Notes: generated by a model not told the origin, from the sequence alone. A stretch of DNA of 46,045 nucleotides from an uncultured Bacilli bacterium (GCA_944358985.1 CALVSI010000008.1:1-46045); one strand, 5' to 3'. Numbered from the stretch's first letter, positions 35,459-43,380 are shown. Program-made: numbers and translations.

Positions 35459-35548
35459 GGAGATGTACCCAAGTGGTTGAAGGGGATGGTCTTGAAAACC
35501 GTTAGGGGCGAATAACCCGCCAGAGTTCGAATCTCTGCATCTCCGCCA
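35459..35548 (+). tRNA. tRNA-Ser (TGA)
   Basis: Acceptor GGAGATG/CATCTCC, anticodon loop CTTGAAA with anticodon TGA, and a long variable arm (TAGGGGCGAATAACCCGC) typical of class II tRNA. CCA encoded at 35546-35548. Last tRNA of the array. Confidence 0.96.
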
Positions 35549-35559
35549 AATAGCAAATT

Positions 35560-35590
35560 ATCTAGGCTGGTCCTAGATTTTATTTTTATG
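35560..35590 (+). terminator. terminator of the tRNA array
   Basis: ATCTAGG (35560-35566), loop CTGGT, CCTAGAT (35572-35578), followed by TTTATTTTT. Confidence 0.85.
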
Positions 35591-35657
35591 CTAGACATTT
35601 TTTTCTAGAACCCATTTAAAAACCTACTATAAAGCACACTACACAAAGGCACATTTC

Positions 35658-36065
35658 TTAATTTATAAAGATATTATCAATCATGTTAACTGTCTCGTTA
35701 GGGAATATATGAGAATAAGTATCAAGTGTTTCCTTAACTGATGCATGTCTTAAATGTTTGCTAACAAGAAGTGGCGATAAACCAGCATTAATCATTCTTG
35801 AAGCACATGAATGTCTTAAACCATGAAACTTAATATAAGAGACATCAGCAATTTTTATATGTTCATGCATAATACGTCTAATTGTTGTTTGACTAACTCT
35901 TTTGTTTGCAAAAAACATATATTCATCATTACTTGCTGAAAGTCTTTTTTTTATACTTTACTAACTTTTCACATAGTTCAATTGGTAAAGTTACAGTTGC
36001 TATACTTGAATCGGTTTTAGGTGTTGTTAAATTACCATTATTAATAAGCACGTATTTCAATCAAA
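35658..36065 (-). pseudogene. remnant of a phage-type tyrosine recombinase (integrase), frameshifted and N-truncated
   Basis: The 86-residue open part (35918-35658) is an integrase C-terminus with FHGLRHSCASRMI (Arg and His), HLRHASVKETLDTYSH (His and nucleophile Tyr). Upstream on the same strand, in another frame, lies VLINNGNLTTPKTDSSIATV and then a TLP-like segment, the typical preceding integrase region. The frames meet near 35940, where a stop and frameshift separate them. A TGA near 36062 and the ogt gene end the homology, so the N-terminal half is missing. It lies 110 bp downstream of tRNA-Ser, in opposite orientation, as expected for an old tRNA-targeted element. No att repeat was seen. 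Unlikely to be active. Confidence 0.8.
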
Positions 36066-36075
36066 CTAATTGTGA

Positions 36076-36081
36076 TACAAT
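36076..36081 (+). promoter_or_regulatory. -10 element abutting the ogt start (leaderless type)
   Basis: TACAAT (36076-36081) ends 6 bases before ATG 36088, and no SD is present. TTTCAA at 36055-36060 could be a poor -35 at 15-bp spacing. Confidence 0.5.
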
Positions 36082-36087
36082 ATTAAC

Positions 36088-36582
36088 ATGTATTATCTAT
36101 CAAATTATAGTTCTCCAATTGGTAAAATTGTTTTATTTTCTGATGATAATTTTTTAATTGGACTTTGGTTTGAAAATCAAAAACATTTTGCTTCTACATT
36201 GTCGTATCCATTTTCTAATGAAGAGAATTGGATTATTAAACAAGCGAAAAAATGGTTAGATTTATATTTTTCAAATCAAAAACCAAATTTTAATGTTCCT
36301 ATTAAGTTTATAGGAAGCGAATTTCAAAAAGAAGTTTGGACAGAATTATTAAATATAAATTACGGATACACTATTAGTTATGGTGACATAGCAAAAAATA
36401 TTTCATATAAAAAGAAAATATCTCCGCGTGCTATTGGCAGTGCAGTAGGAAAAAATCCAATTTCCATAATAGTGCCATGTCATCGGGTTTTGGGTAAAAA
36501 TAAGAAATTGACAGGATATGCAGGTGGATTAGATAGGAAAAAATATCTTTTACAACTTGAAAACATTTCTTTTAATGAATAA
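36088..36582 (+). CDS. ogt: methylated-DNA-protein-cysteine methyltransferase
   Basis: 164 residues, the usual size. It directly reverses O6-methylguanine by transferring the methyl group to its active Cys, seen in IVPCHRVLG (Cys about 131). The DNA-binding helix-turn-helix region reads YTISYGDIAKNISYKKKISPRAIGSAVGKNP. N-terminal Ada-like domain about 1-75. Its ATG lies just downstream of the integrase remnant. Confidence 0.95.
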   Translation: MYYLSNYSSPIGKIVLFSDDNFLIGLWFENQKHFASTLSYPFSNEENWIIKQAKKWLDLYFSNQKPNFNVPIKFIGSEFQKEVWTELLNINYGYTISYGDIAKNISYKKKISPRAIGSAVGKNPISIIVPCHRVLGKNKKLTGYAGGLDRKKYLLQLENISFNE

Positions 36583-36607
36583 GACTATTAAAAAAAATAA
36601 TAAATGC

Positions 36608-36613
36608 TAAAAT
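36608..36613 (+). promoter_or_regulatory. -10 element abutting the DUF2804 gene (leaderless type)
   Basis: TAAAAT (36608-36613) ends 6 bases before ATG 36620. No SD upstream and no clear -35, so this is the weakest of the set. Confidence 0.4.
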
Positions 36614-36619
36614 AAAAAT

Positions 36620-37648
36620 ATGAGGAAAAATATTTTATTAGAAAAGGGCAAACTTTTAGACGAAAATGGAAATTTATTTCAAGCTGGATACGCTTTTGAT
36701 TTAGTGAGGCAATATCATCGTAACGATATAAAAGCTTGTAAGTTAAAAATTAAAGAATGGGATTATTATTATTTTGGTGATGAAAAATATGGTATAGCTT
36801 TAACTATTGATGACAATAGTTATATGGGGCTTGTAAGTGCCACTATTTTAAATTTTAAAGAGAAAAAACGCAATGAGACAACAAAAATGTTTTGGTTCCC
36901 GCTTGGTAAAACTAAAATGCCCGAAACAAGTATTGATGGTTCAGTAGAAGTAAATAAAAAAGGCTACAGTTTTAAATTTTTAAATGAAAAGGGTAAGCGA
37001 CATATATTAGTTGAAATTACTAATTTTGATGGTAATTATTTCATGTGTGATGTCGAGTTGTCTTTAACTACTCCTAATTCGATGGTAATCGCTACACCTT
37101 TTAAAAGAAAAAAACATTTTTATTACAATCAAAAAATCAATTTATTAAAAGTTAATGGTTGTTTTTCATATGGAAACCTAAAACACAATTTTAAAAACGC
37201 ATATGGTGTTTTAGATTGGGGTAGAGGAGTTTGGGAATATTCAAATACTTGGTTTTGGGCAAGCTTAAACGGCGAAGAAAATAATCATCTTATTGGATTT
37301 AATTTGGGTTATGGTTTTGGCGACACTAAAAACGCTAGTGAAAATATGCTTTTTTATGATAAGGAAGTTTTTAAGTTAAATGATGTTATTTTTGATATTC
37401 CGATAAAAGAAAACTCAAAAAGAAAATTGGATTTTTTAAAACCATGGAAAATTTATGATAATGATGGAATGATAGATTTGACTTTTTATCCTATTTTAGA
37501 TCGTCATGCTAAAATAAACGCTTTAATTTTGGGCCAAAATTCTCATCAGGTTTTTGGCTATTTTAAAGGACAGTTTAATGTGGGCGGGAAAACAATAGAA
37601 ATTACAAATATTTTAGGATTTGCTGAGAAGGTTAAAAATCGTTGGTAA
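36620..37648 (+). CDS. DUF2804 family protein
   Basis: 342 residues. The whole protein looks like a DUF2804 protein: an opening LLEKGKLLDENGNLFQAGYA, a central WDYYYFGDEKYGIALTIDDN, and the conserved late block YGVLDWGRGVWEYSNTWFW with a following NLGYGFGD. The function of the family is not established; the fold recalls lipocalin-like or AttH-like beta barrels. No signal peptide or membrane segment. Stands alone between ogt and a TM2 gene. Confidence 0.82.
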   Translation: MRKNILLEKGKLLDENGNLFQAGYAFDLVRQYHRNDIKACKLKIKEWDYYYFGDEKYGIALTIDDNSYMGLVSATILNFKEKKRNETTKMFWFPLGKTKMPETSIDGSVEVNKKGYSFKFLNEKGKRHILVEITNFDGNYFMCDVELSLTTPNSMVIATPFKRKKHFYYNQKINLLKVNGCFSYGNLKHNFKNAYGVLDWGRGVWEYSNTWFWASLNGEENNHLIGFNLGYGFGDTKNASENMLFYDKEVFKLNDVIFDIPIKENSKRKLDFLKPWKIYDNDGMIDLTFYPILDRHAKINALILGQNSHQVFGYFKGQFNVGGKTIEITNILGFAEKVKNRW

Positions 37649-37710
37649 AAATTTCATTTTTTAATAACTATAATATGCTTTTTGTGATAGCATTTTTATG
37701 AGGAGTGAAT

Positions 37711-38151
37711 ATGCCTTCTTGTAGAAATTGCCATTCAAGATTAACAAGATTTGATAAAGATGTATGTCCAGTATGCGGTTGTAAGGATCCATTTTTGGGC
37801 GTAAGTATGGAAACAAATGAAATAACACAAGAAATCGATTCATTAAAAGATGAAAATGTAATGTATCGACCAAAAAAACGTGGCGTTGCAGTGTTTTTAA
37901 CTTTACTTGCAGGGTTTTTCGGAGTTTCGTTTTTCTATTTGAAATATATTATGACAGGGATTTTATATTCGATTGCTTGTTTAATTTGTGCCGGAATTCT
38001 TTTTGTTATCTTATTCTTTTTAAGCGATGTTGGTTTGCTTTTAGATATTATTATTCCTGTTATTGTCTTATACGCAAGCAATATTATTTTAGGTATTTTT
38101 ATAGGTTTTAATAAAAATTTTAAGGATGGTAGGGGAGAATTTTTAAGATAA
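37711..38151 (+). CDS. zinc-ribbon and TM2-type membrane protein
   Basis: 146 residues from ATG 37711, chosen because AGGAG (37701-37705) is 5 bp upstream; the GTG at 37705 overlaps it. An N-terminal zinc ribbon has paired CxxC motifs (CRNC and CPVCGC), then a TM2-like block PKKRGVAVFLTLLAGFFGV with FYLKYIMTGILYS, plus two further hydrophobic segments. The function of such proteins is unknown. The stop overlaps the rsmE start (TAATG). Confidence 0.75.
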   Translation: MPSCRNCHSRLTRFDKDVCPVCGCKDPFLGVSMETNEITQEIDSLKDENVMYRPKKRGVAVFLTLLAGFFGVSFFYLKYIMTGILYSIACLICAGILFVILFFLSDVGLLLDIIIPVIVLYASNIILGIFIGFNKNFKDGRGEFLR

Positions 38152-38888
38152 TGCCTCACTATTTTGCTAATTCGATTGTTGATAATATTGCCACTTTTAC
38201 TTTGGATGATGAGCATCACATCGTTGATGTTTTGCGTATGAAAAAAAATGATGAGATTAACATTGCTTTTCAAGGAGTTGGTTATGTTGGAAAGATTATT
38301 AATGAAAAGCCATTAAAAGTACAAATTTTAAAAGAAAATAATTTGAATACAGAATTAAAAAATGAGGTGACACTATTTTATTGTCCAATAAAGGGCGACA
38401 AATTCGATCTTGTTTTACAAAAGGCGTGTGAAATAGGGGTCAGTAATATATATTTGGTCATCTCTGAAAGAACAGTTGTTCGGTTTGATAAAAATATTAT
38501 TAGCAAAAAAATCCATCGATTCCAAAAAATTATTGATTCTTCTGCGAGTCAATGTATGCGATTAAAAAAGCCAATTATCAAAGGTATCATTAACATTGGT
38601 GAAATTGATAAAAGTATTCTTTGTCAGTATAACTTTTTAGCTAATGAATATGTTAATCAGTCTTTAAAACCACCAATCGGCTTATTTTCTAATATACAAC
38701 CAAATTCAAGTGTATCAATTTTTGTTGGTCCAGAAGGAGGATTTTCTCTTAATGAAATTAAATTTCTGGAAAAATTAGGATTCGTAAGTATATCATTAGG
38801 GAAAAGAATTTTAAAAAGTGATACCGCTGTTATATATCTTTTGAGTGTGCTATCTTTTTTGTTGGAGTGTAGTGATGACAATTTATGA
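38151..38888 (+). CDS. rsmE: 16S rRNA m3U1498 methyltransferase RsmE
   Basis: 245 residues, the usual length. N-terminal PUA-like domain (HHIVDVLRMKKNDEI) and a SPOUT methyltransferase domain with the knot motifs FVGPEGGFSLNEI and SLGKRILKSDTAVIYLLS. It methylates U1498 in 16S rRNA using SAM. It ends in TGA, evidence that UGA is a stop in this genome, and overlaps the next gene by 14 bp. Confidence 0.95.
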   Translation: MPHYFANSIVDNIATFTLDDEHHIVDVLRMKKNDEINIAFQGVGYVGKIINEKPLKVQILKENNLNTELKNEVTLFYCPIKGDKFDLVLQKACEIGVSNIYLVISERTVVRFDKNIISKKIHRFQKIIDSSASQCMRLKKPIIKGIINIGEIDKSILCQYNFLANEYVNQSLKPPIGLFSNIQPNSSVSIFVGPEGGFSLNEIKFLEKLGFVSISLGKRILKSDTAVIYLLSVLSFLLECSDDNL

Positions 38889-39657
38889 ACTTTTAGAAAA
38901 GAAAAAAAAGCGTCGAAAACCTTTTGAAAATAGTGAAGAATATGACTTTTATATTCGAAATAAAGAATTGCTTTTAAAAATTCCACGATATAGTTTTCTT
39001 TATAATATGGAAAACAATGAATTCGACATTATGAGATCTAATATAGTTATATACAGCATTTTAAGCAAGCAAGCGATTGAAAAAGAAATTTTCTTTTTGT
39101 CGAAAAAGCATGATATAAACTCCAAGACAGGATTGGCATCATTTTTAAATTCTTTAAAAGAAAAAATAATTGATTTGCCATATCTTCAGCATGATAAAAC
39201 TAGAGTATATATACCAATATTTTCACTACCTCTTAACATAATTTATGCAAAAGAACCTCAAAAGCTACTTTATTATCCATATAATTTATTAACAGAAGAA
39301 TATAAAGAAACCACTATAGATTGTTTTGATACTTATAGGGCTGATTTATATGATTCACTTTTTACTAAATTGATAAAAATTTCCACAAACGGGCAAGAAA
39401 TTGCTTATTTTCATTATGATACTAATACTGTTTATGTTGTAAACAATCAAGGCCGTTTGGATAATAAAATAGTCCTTTTTGATCGCTTTATAAAAAAAGT
39501 TTATGACAATCACATGGTAGAACGATTGAAAGTTGTCATGGATGCATATTTTCAAAATTCTCGTAGTAATTTTGTTGAAAGCTTGTTTGAGCAGCAATTT
39601 ATTTCTGAAAAAATTTATTTAATTCTTAAAAAAGGCAATTATAGAAATGAAAAATAA
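38875..39657 (+). CDS. conserved hypothetical protein between rsmE and mtaB
   Basis: 260 residues from ATG 38875, preferred over the upstream in-frame ATG 38845 because GGAG (38864-38867) is well spaced. The N-terminus is very basic (LEKKKKRRKPF). No transmembrane segment, signal or motif that I recognise; the centre is rich in Tyr/Leu/Ile (RVYIPIFSLPLNIIYAKEPQ). It overlaps rsmE by 14 bp and mtaB by 11 bp, so it sits in a tightly coupled RNA-modification cluster and may relate to RNA or ribosome function; that is context only. Confidence 0.72.
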   Translation: MTIYELLEKKKKRRKPFENSEEYDFYIRNKELLLKIPRYSFLYNMENNEFDIMRSNIVIYSILSKQAIEKEIFFLSKKHDINSKTGLASFLNSLKEKIIDLPYLQHDKTRVYIPIFSLPLNIIYAKEPQKLLYYPYNLLTEEYKETTIDCFDTYRADLYDSLFTKLIKISTNGQEIAYFHYDTNTVYVVNNQGRLDNKIVLFDRFIKKVYDNHMVERLKVVMDAYFQNSRSNFVESLFEQQFISEKIYLILKKGNYRNEK

Positions 39658-40921
39658 TATTTCTGATTTTTCTTTTTTTGTTTTTTCCTTAGGATGTAAA
39701 GTTAATAGTTATGAATCCTTTGCGGTGAAAAATCTTCTTTTGGAAAAAGGTTTAAGATATGATGATTTAAATCCTGATATAGTTATCATAAATACTTGTT
39801 CTGTAACAAGTGTTGCCGATCAAAAATCACGACAACATATTAGACATTATAGAAAAATGTTTCCTGATTCTATTATTTGTGTAATGGGATGTTATAGTCA
39901 AAAAGAATGCGATTTTATTCAAAATAATCTTCCTTTTGACGTTTTAGTGGGGACCACAAACAAATATTTAATTTATGATTTGATTAAAAAATTCATAGAA
40001 AATGGTCATCAAAAAATTGTTGATATAAATAAAAATATTAAAAATTTTAAATATGAGGAAATTTGCAAAACTGCTTATGTTGAAAATTGTCGTGCTTATT
40101 TAAAAATACAGGACGGTTGTGATAATTTTTGTAGTTATTGTATCATTCCATATTTACGAGGTAAACCAAGATCACGTCCATTAGAAAACGTAATTAATGA
40201 AGCACGTTATATTGTCAGTCTAGGTATAAAAGAAATCGTTATAAGTGGAATTCATATTGGAAAATATGGGTACGATTTAGATAATGTCAATTTTTCTAAA
40301 CTAATTGAAGAAATTTTAAATATCGACGGTTTAAAAAGACTAACAATTTCATCAATCGAAGCTAGTGAAATAGATGATAATCTTATTGAACTATTTGGAA
40401 AATATAATAATCTTGCAAAACACATACACATACCATTACAGAGTGGAAGTGAATCTGTTTTAGAAAGTATGAATCGTAAATACACAAAGGAAGAGTTTTT
40501 AAACAAAATAAGAAAAATTAAATTAATGTGTCCAGATATTGCGATAACCACTGATGTAATCGTTGGATTTCCTGGTGAAACCGATAAAGACTTTATTGAA
40601 ACAATAAATTTTATAAAAGAAGCAAAATTTGCAATGCTACACGTTTTTCCGTATTCAAAAAGAAAAGGGACAGCAGCGTTTTTAATGCAAAATCAAGTTA
40701 ATGATTTTGTCAAAAAAGAACGTGCAAAAGTTTTACGTGAATTATCTGATGAGTTATATAGTAATTTTTGTGATTCACAGAAAGGCAAAAAATTGCATAT
40801 CTTGATTGAATCTTTTGATAAATCCAAAGAAATTTGTGTTGGTCATAGCGAAAACTATATAAAAGTCGAAATTAATTCAAATGTTGATTTAACTAATAAA
40901 ATTATTGAAATTATATACTAA
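39647..40921 (+). CDS. mtaB: tRNA t6A37 methylthiotransferase MtaB
   Basis: 424 residues, MiaB-family radical SAM enzyme. The N-terminal 4Fe-4S domain has Cys in SLGCKVN, NTCSVT and MGCYSQ. The radical SAM CxxxCxxC is CDNFCSYC, followed by IPYLRGKPRSRP. A TRAM-like end follows (LHILIESFDK ... YIKVEI). It converts t6A to ms2t6A at position 37 of tRNAs reading ANN codons. SLGCKVNSYES marks the MtaB branch. Co-transcribed with rsmE. Confidence 0.93.
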   Translation: MKNNISDFSFFVFSLGCKVNSYESFAVKNLLLEKGLRYDDLNPDIVIINTCSVTSVADQKSRQHIRHYRKMFPDSIICVMGCYSQKECDFIQNNLPFDVLVGTTNKYLIYDLIKKFIENGHQKIVDINKNIKNFKYEEICKTAYVENCRAYLKIQDGCDNFCSYCIIPYLRGKPRSRPLENVINEARYIVSLGIKEIVISGIHIGKYGYDLDNVNFSKLIEEILNIDGLKRLTISSIEASEIDDNLIELFGKYNNLAKHIHIPLQSGSESVLESMNRKYTKEEFLNKIRKIKLMCPDIAITTDVIVGFPGETDKDFIETINFIKEAKFAMLHVFPYSKRKGTAAFLMQNQVNDFVKKERAKVLRELSDELYSNFCDSQKGKKLHILIESFDKSKEICVGHSENYIKVEINSNVDLTNKIIEIIY

Positions 40922-40976
40922 AAAACAGCGTCTATTGCATATAATCTGAAAAAATTTATAATTTGTCTAAAAAAAA

Positions 40977-41005
40977 TTGACATATTCATCTAATTTACAT
41001 ATAAT
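40977..41005 (+). promoter_or_regulatory. strong promoter of rpmF
   Basis: Consensus TTGACA (40977-40982), 17-bp spacer, TATAAT (41000-41005). AAGGAGGG follows at 41019-41026 before ATG 41032. It is the best sigma-A promoter in the window, as fits a ribosomal protein gene. Confidence 0.9.
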
Positions 41006-41031
41006 AAAACTCGCATTTAAGGAGGGAAATT

Positions 41032-41310
41032 ATGGCTGTACCATTTAGAAGAACTAGTAAACACACTAAACGTTTAAGAAGAACTCATTTTAAATTAAAT
41101 GTTACTGGATTGGTTACCTGTCCACATTGCGGTGCGATGATTAAATCTCATCATGTGTGTCCTCAATGCGGTTATTATAATGGCAAGCAAGTGTTAAAAG
41201 ACGGTCATTATATGACAAAAACAGAAGTTAAAAAGATGGAAAACGAAGGTAAAAGATCCACACGCAGAAAATCAAAAAAAGAAGATAGTAGTTCAACAGA
41301 AAATAAATAG
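41032..41310 (+). CDS. rpmF: 50S ribosomal protein L32, with extended C-terminus
   Basis: 92 residues; bacterial L32 is usually near 57-62. It begins [19 protein letters not shown] and has a zinc ribbon with CPHC and CPQC, followed by GYYNGKQV. After about residue 60 an extra Lys/Glu/Ser-rich tail ([13 protein letters not shown] at the end) is present, in the same frame and codon style. A terminator overlaps its stop. Confidence 0.93.
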   Translation: MAVPFRRTSKHTKRLRRTHFKLNVTGLVTCPHCGAMIKSHHVCPQCGYYNGKQVLKDGHYMTKTEVKKMENEGKRSTRRKSKKEDSSSTENK

Positions 41311-41332
41311 CCTTTAAACGGGCTATTTTTTT
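41306..41332 (+). terminator. terminator of rpmF
   Basis: AATAGCC (41306-41312), loop of eight bases, GGCTATT (41321-41327), then T-run to 41332. Its 5' arm includes the rpmF stop codon. Confidence 0.85.
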
Positions 41333-41376
41333 AAATATAATAAATATTGCGAGACAAAGAATAGTTTGGAGGAATT

Positions 41377-42036
41377 ATGAAAAATTTAAATCGTTACATT
41401 GATCATACCTTGTTAAAACAAGATGCAACCATGAAAGAAATTAAAAAATTATGCGACGAAGCTAAACAATTTGATTTTATGTCTGTGTGTGTAAACCCTT
41501 GCTATGTTCCATACGCACACGAATTATTAAAAGATTCTAATGTTAAAGTATGCACGGTTATTGGTTTTCCACTTGGACAAAATTTAACAAGTACAAAAGT
41601 TCAAGAAACAATCGATTGTATTAACCATGGAGCGGATGAAATAGACATGGTTATTAATGTTGGAAAGCTTAAAGACCATGATTTTGATTACGTCGAGAAT
41701 GAAATTTCACAAATAAGAAATGTTTGTCGTGGCAAAATATTAAAAGTTATTTTAGAAACATGTTTATTAACCGATGAAGAAATAGTTGATGCTTGTCACT
41801 TATCATTAAATGCGAAAGCCGATTTTGTAAAAACATCGACAGGTTTTTCAAAAGGCGGTGCGACTATTCATGCGGTAAAATTAATGAGAGATACCGTTAA
41901 AGATAAAATGGGCGTAAAAGCCTCTGGCGGTATTCATTCTTATCAAGACGCGATTAATATGATAAATGCTGGTGCAACTCGTATTGGTGCTTCCAGCGGT
42001 GTCGCTATCGTAAGCGGCAATAACAAAAGTGAATAA
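41377..42036 (+). CDS. deoC: deoxyribose-phosphate aldolase
   Basis: 219 residues, usual length. It cleaves 2-deoxyribose-5-phosphate to acetaldehyde and glyceraldehyde-3-phosphate. The Schiff-base Lys is in [14 protein letters not shown], with the proton-relay Lys in [10 protein letters not shown]. It begins [12 protein letters not shown], and [11 protein letters not shown] is also family-typical. SD TTGGAGGAA lies just upstream. TATAAT at 41336-41341 may be its -10. Not adjacent to other deoxyribonucleoside genes here. Confidence 0.95.
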   Translation: MKNLNRYIDHTLLKQDATMKEIKKLCDEAKQFDFMSVCVNPCYVPYAHELLKDSNVKVCTVIGFPLGQNLTSTKVQETIDCINHGADEIDMVINVGKLKDHDFDYVENEISQIRNVCRGKILKVILETCLLTDEEIVDACHLSLNAKADFVKTSTGFSKGGATIHAVKLMRDTVKDKMGVKASGGIHSYQDAINMINAGATRIGASSGVAIVSGNNKSE

Positions 42037-42060
42037 CAAGATAATTTTTATAAATAAAAC

Positions 42061-42089
42061 TTGTAATCGCAAGATTATAAAATTATAAT
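42061..42089 (+). promoter_or_regulatory. promoter of rpsU
   Basis: TTGTAA (42061-42066), 17-bp spacer, TATAAT (42084-42089). AAAGGAGGTGG precedes ATG 42123. Confidence 0.75.
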
Positions 42090-42122
42090 TAAAACGCTGT
42101 GAAGTAAAGGAGGTGGAAAGTC

Positions 42123-42299
42123 ATGCCTAAAACAATTGTTCGCGAAGGTGAAAGTTTAGATGAAGCATTACGTCGTTTTAAAAGACAGGTCAATAAGGCT
42201 GGTACCCTCCAAGAAACACGTAAAAGAGAATATTATCTAAAACCTGGTTTAAAAAGAAAGCTTAAATCAGAAAATGCAAGACGTAAAAATCGTAAATAA
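42123..42299 (+). CDS. rpsU: 30S ribosomal protein S21
   Basis: 58 residues, typical S21: [19 protein letters not shown], then a very basic helix and C-terminus ([17 protein letters not shown]). It is a small 30S subunit protein near the anti-SD region, aiding initiation. Strong SD AAAGGAGG (near 42106-42114) and its own promoter. Short enough to escape length-filtered gene calling. Confidence 0.95.
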   Translation: MPKTIVREGESLDEALRRFKRQVNKAGTLQETRKREYYLKPGLKRKLKSENARRKNRK

Positions 42300-42315
42300 T
42301 TAAAACATTTATTGT

Positions 42316-42345
42316 AGAAGTTAGGCTGGTTAGGGCCCGACTTCT
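42316..42345 (+). other. hairpin between rpsU and tRNA-fMet
   Basis: AGAAGTTAGGC (42316-42326) pairs with GCCCGACTTCT (42335-42345), 11 positions with one mismatch and one G-T, loop of 8. No T-run follows. It ends 5 bp before the tRNA, so it may be a processing signal or an mRNA end structure. Confidence 0.55.
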
Positions 42346-42350
42346 GATAT

Positions 42351-42427
42351 CGCGGAGTAGAGCAGTCTGGTAGCTCGTCGGGCCCATAACCCGGAGGTCG
42401 GTGGTTCAAATCCGCCCTCCGCAACCA
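42351..42427 (+). tRNA. initiator tRNA-fMet (CAT)
   Basis: Acceptor CGCGGAG/CTCCGCA has the initiator-specific C1-A72 mismatch. The anticodon stem has three consecutive G-C pairs (CGGG/CCCG) below loop CCATAA, anticodon CAT. CCA encoded at 42425-42427. Confidence 0.96.
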
Positions 42428-42438
42428 AACGAAATCAT

Positions 42439-42462
42439 GATCGCAAATGTGCGATCTTTTTT
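42439..42462 (+). terminator. terminator after tRNA-fMet
   Basis: GATCGCA (42439-42445), AATG loop, TGCGATC (42450-42456), then TTTTTT. Confidence 0.88.
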
Positions 42463-42497
42463 AACCACCGACCACCTAGAACCATAATTTGTCACTA

Positions 42498-43250
42498 TTA
42501 ACTATAAAATCTGCTAGCTATATAGCGTAAATCTGCTTCGTAGTTTGGCCAATAAAAATCTATTAAATGTCTATTATTTTCGTTTTTAATTTCTTTTCCT
42601 ATGTATCTAGCGTGTGGTCTAAACATTATTGGTCCTATATGTAAATTAGATATGAATTTTTGATTTTTAACTTCTATAAAACGATAAATTTGTTTTTTTG
42701 AAACAACAACGCCATAATTAACATCACCAAAGTACACAAAATCCGCTGGTGTATTCTCTTCAAATGTTCCCTTAAAGATTACACGATTAACAATTGTTTT
42801 TATAAATTCTTTATTCGAGTTTAATTCTTCATTCGCTTCGCTAATTCTTTCACGTAAACGATATCTCAACTCTTCGTATGGCAATCTTTCTTTTCCGCTT
42901 CCATCCATAGTTAAATCGCCATATTGATACAAAAGAATAGTTTGTTGAGTTTTCTTTGAAATATTTAATTCACGCATGAATAAAATAAATTTTTTGATAT
43001 TTTCTTGATGAACATCTTTCGACCTTCCACTTTTCATTGAAACATATTTTGTTATTCCATTGTATGTTATGGAAAAGTCGGGTTTTATATAGCCGTCGAT
43101 GAGTTCGCATTTGAGTTTTTGTTTTTCATCAACAAATCCAAAAATTTCCTTAACCATAAATTTTAAGTTTTGATTTAAATCGCATATTTGCTTGTCGTTT
43201 AATGCCAAAACTAGTTCTTTTTCTTTTAACAATCCAACATTATCTTTCAT
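42498..43250 (-). CDS. hypothetical protein with restriction-endonuclease-like motifs
   Basis: 250 residues, not firmly recognised. The segment IKPDFSITYNGITKYVSMKSGRS (about 53-75) has an Asp, then S-M-K spacing like a PD-(D/E)xK nuclease core, followed by VHQENIKKFILFMRE. The C-terminus is rich in aromatic and basic residues (FRPHARYIGKE). No signal or membrane segment. SD AGGAGGGGG precedes ATG 43250. Solitary, without a methyltransferase, and adjacent to tRNA-fMet on the opposite strand, which suggests accessory DNA at a tRNA site. Nuclease activity is a hypothesis. Confidence 0.55.
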   Translation of the reverse strand: MKDNVGLLKEKELVLALNDKQICDLNQNLKFMVKEIFGFVDEKQKLKCELIDGYIKPDFSITYNGITKYVSMKSGRSKDVHQENIKKFILFMRELNISKKTQQTILLYQYGDLTMDGSGKERLPYEELRYRLRERISEANEELNSNKEFIKTIVNRVIFKGTFEENTPADFVYFGDVNYGVVVSKKQIYRFIEVKNQKFISNLHIGPIMFRPHARYIGKEIKNENNRHLIDFYWPNYEADLRYIASRFYS

Positions 43251-43342
43251 CTATAACCCCCTCCTAATAAATTAAAGTATGTTGCAATTACTATTAGGGG
43301 AAATAATTGGAAAATTCTAATTTTTTTTACTTCTTATTATCC

Positions 43343-43371
43343 TTGAAATATAGCACTATCTATTTTAAAAT
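43343..43371 (+). promoter_or_regulatory. promoter of the glycolipid genes, leaderless type
   Basis: TTGAAA (43343-43348), 17-bp spacer, TAAAAT (43366-43371). ATG 43381 is 9 bases further, so the leader would be only a few bases and contains no SD. Confidence 0.7.
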
Positions 43372-43380
43372 TATTACGCT

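Noticed and set aside
34903-35548. tRNA array considered as a CRISPR-like repeat series
   Set aside because: The repeated GTTCGAATC segments are T-arms; units fold as tRNAs and are not identical repeats with spacers. No CRISPR array was seen in the window.
35906-36157. Plus-strand frame across the integrase remnant
   Set aside because: Antisense to the recombinase pseudogene and overlapping the ogt start; no recognisable protein.
42233-42424. Minus-strand open frame of 63 codons
   Set aside because: Antisense to tRNA-fMet and the end of rpsU; the same kind of spurious tRNA-derived peptide.
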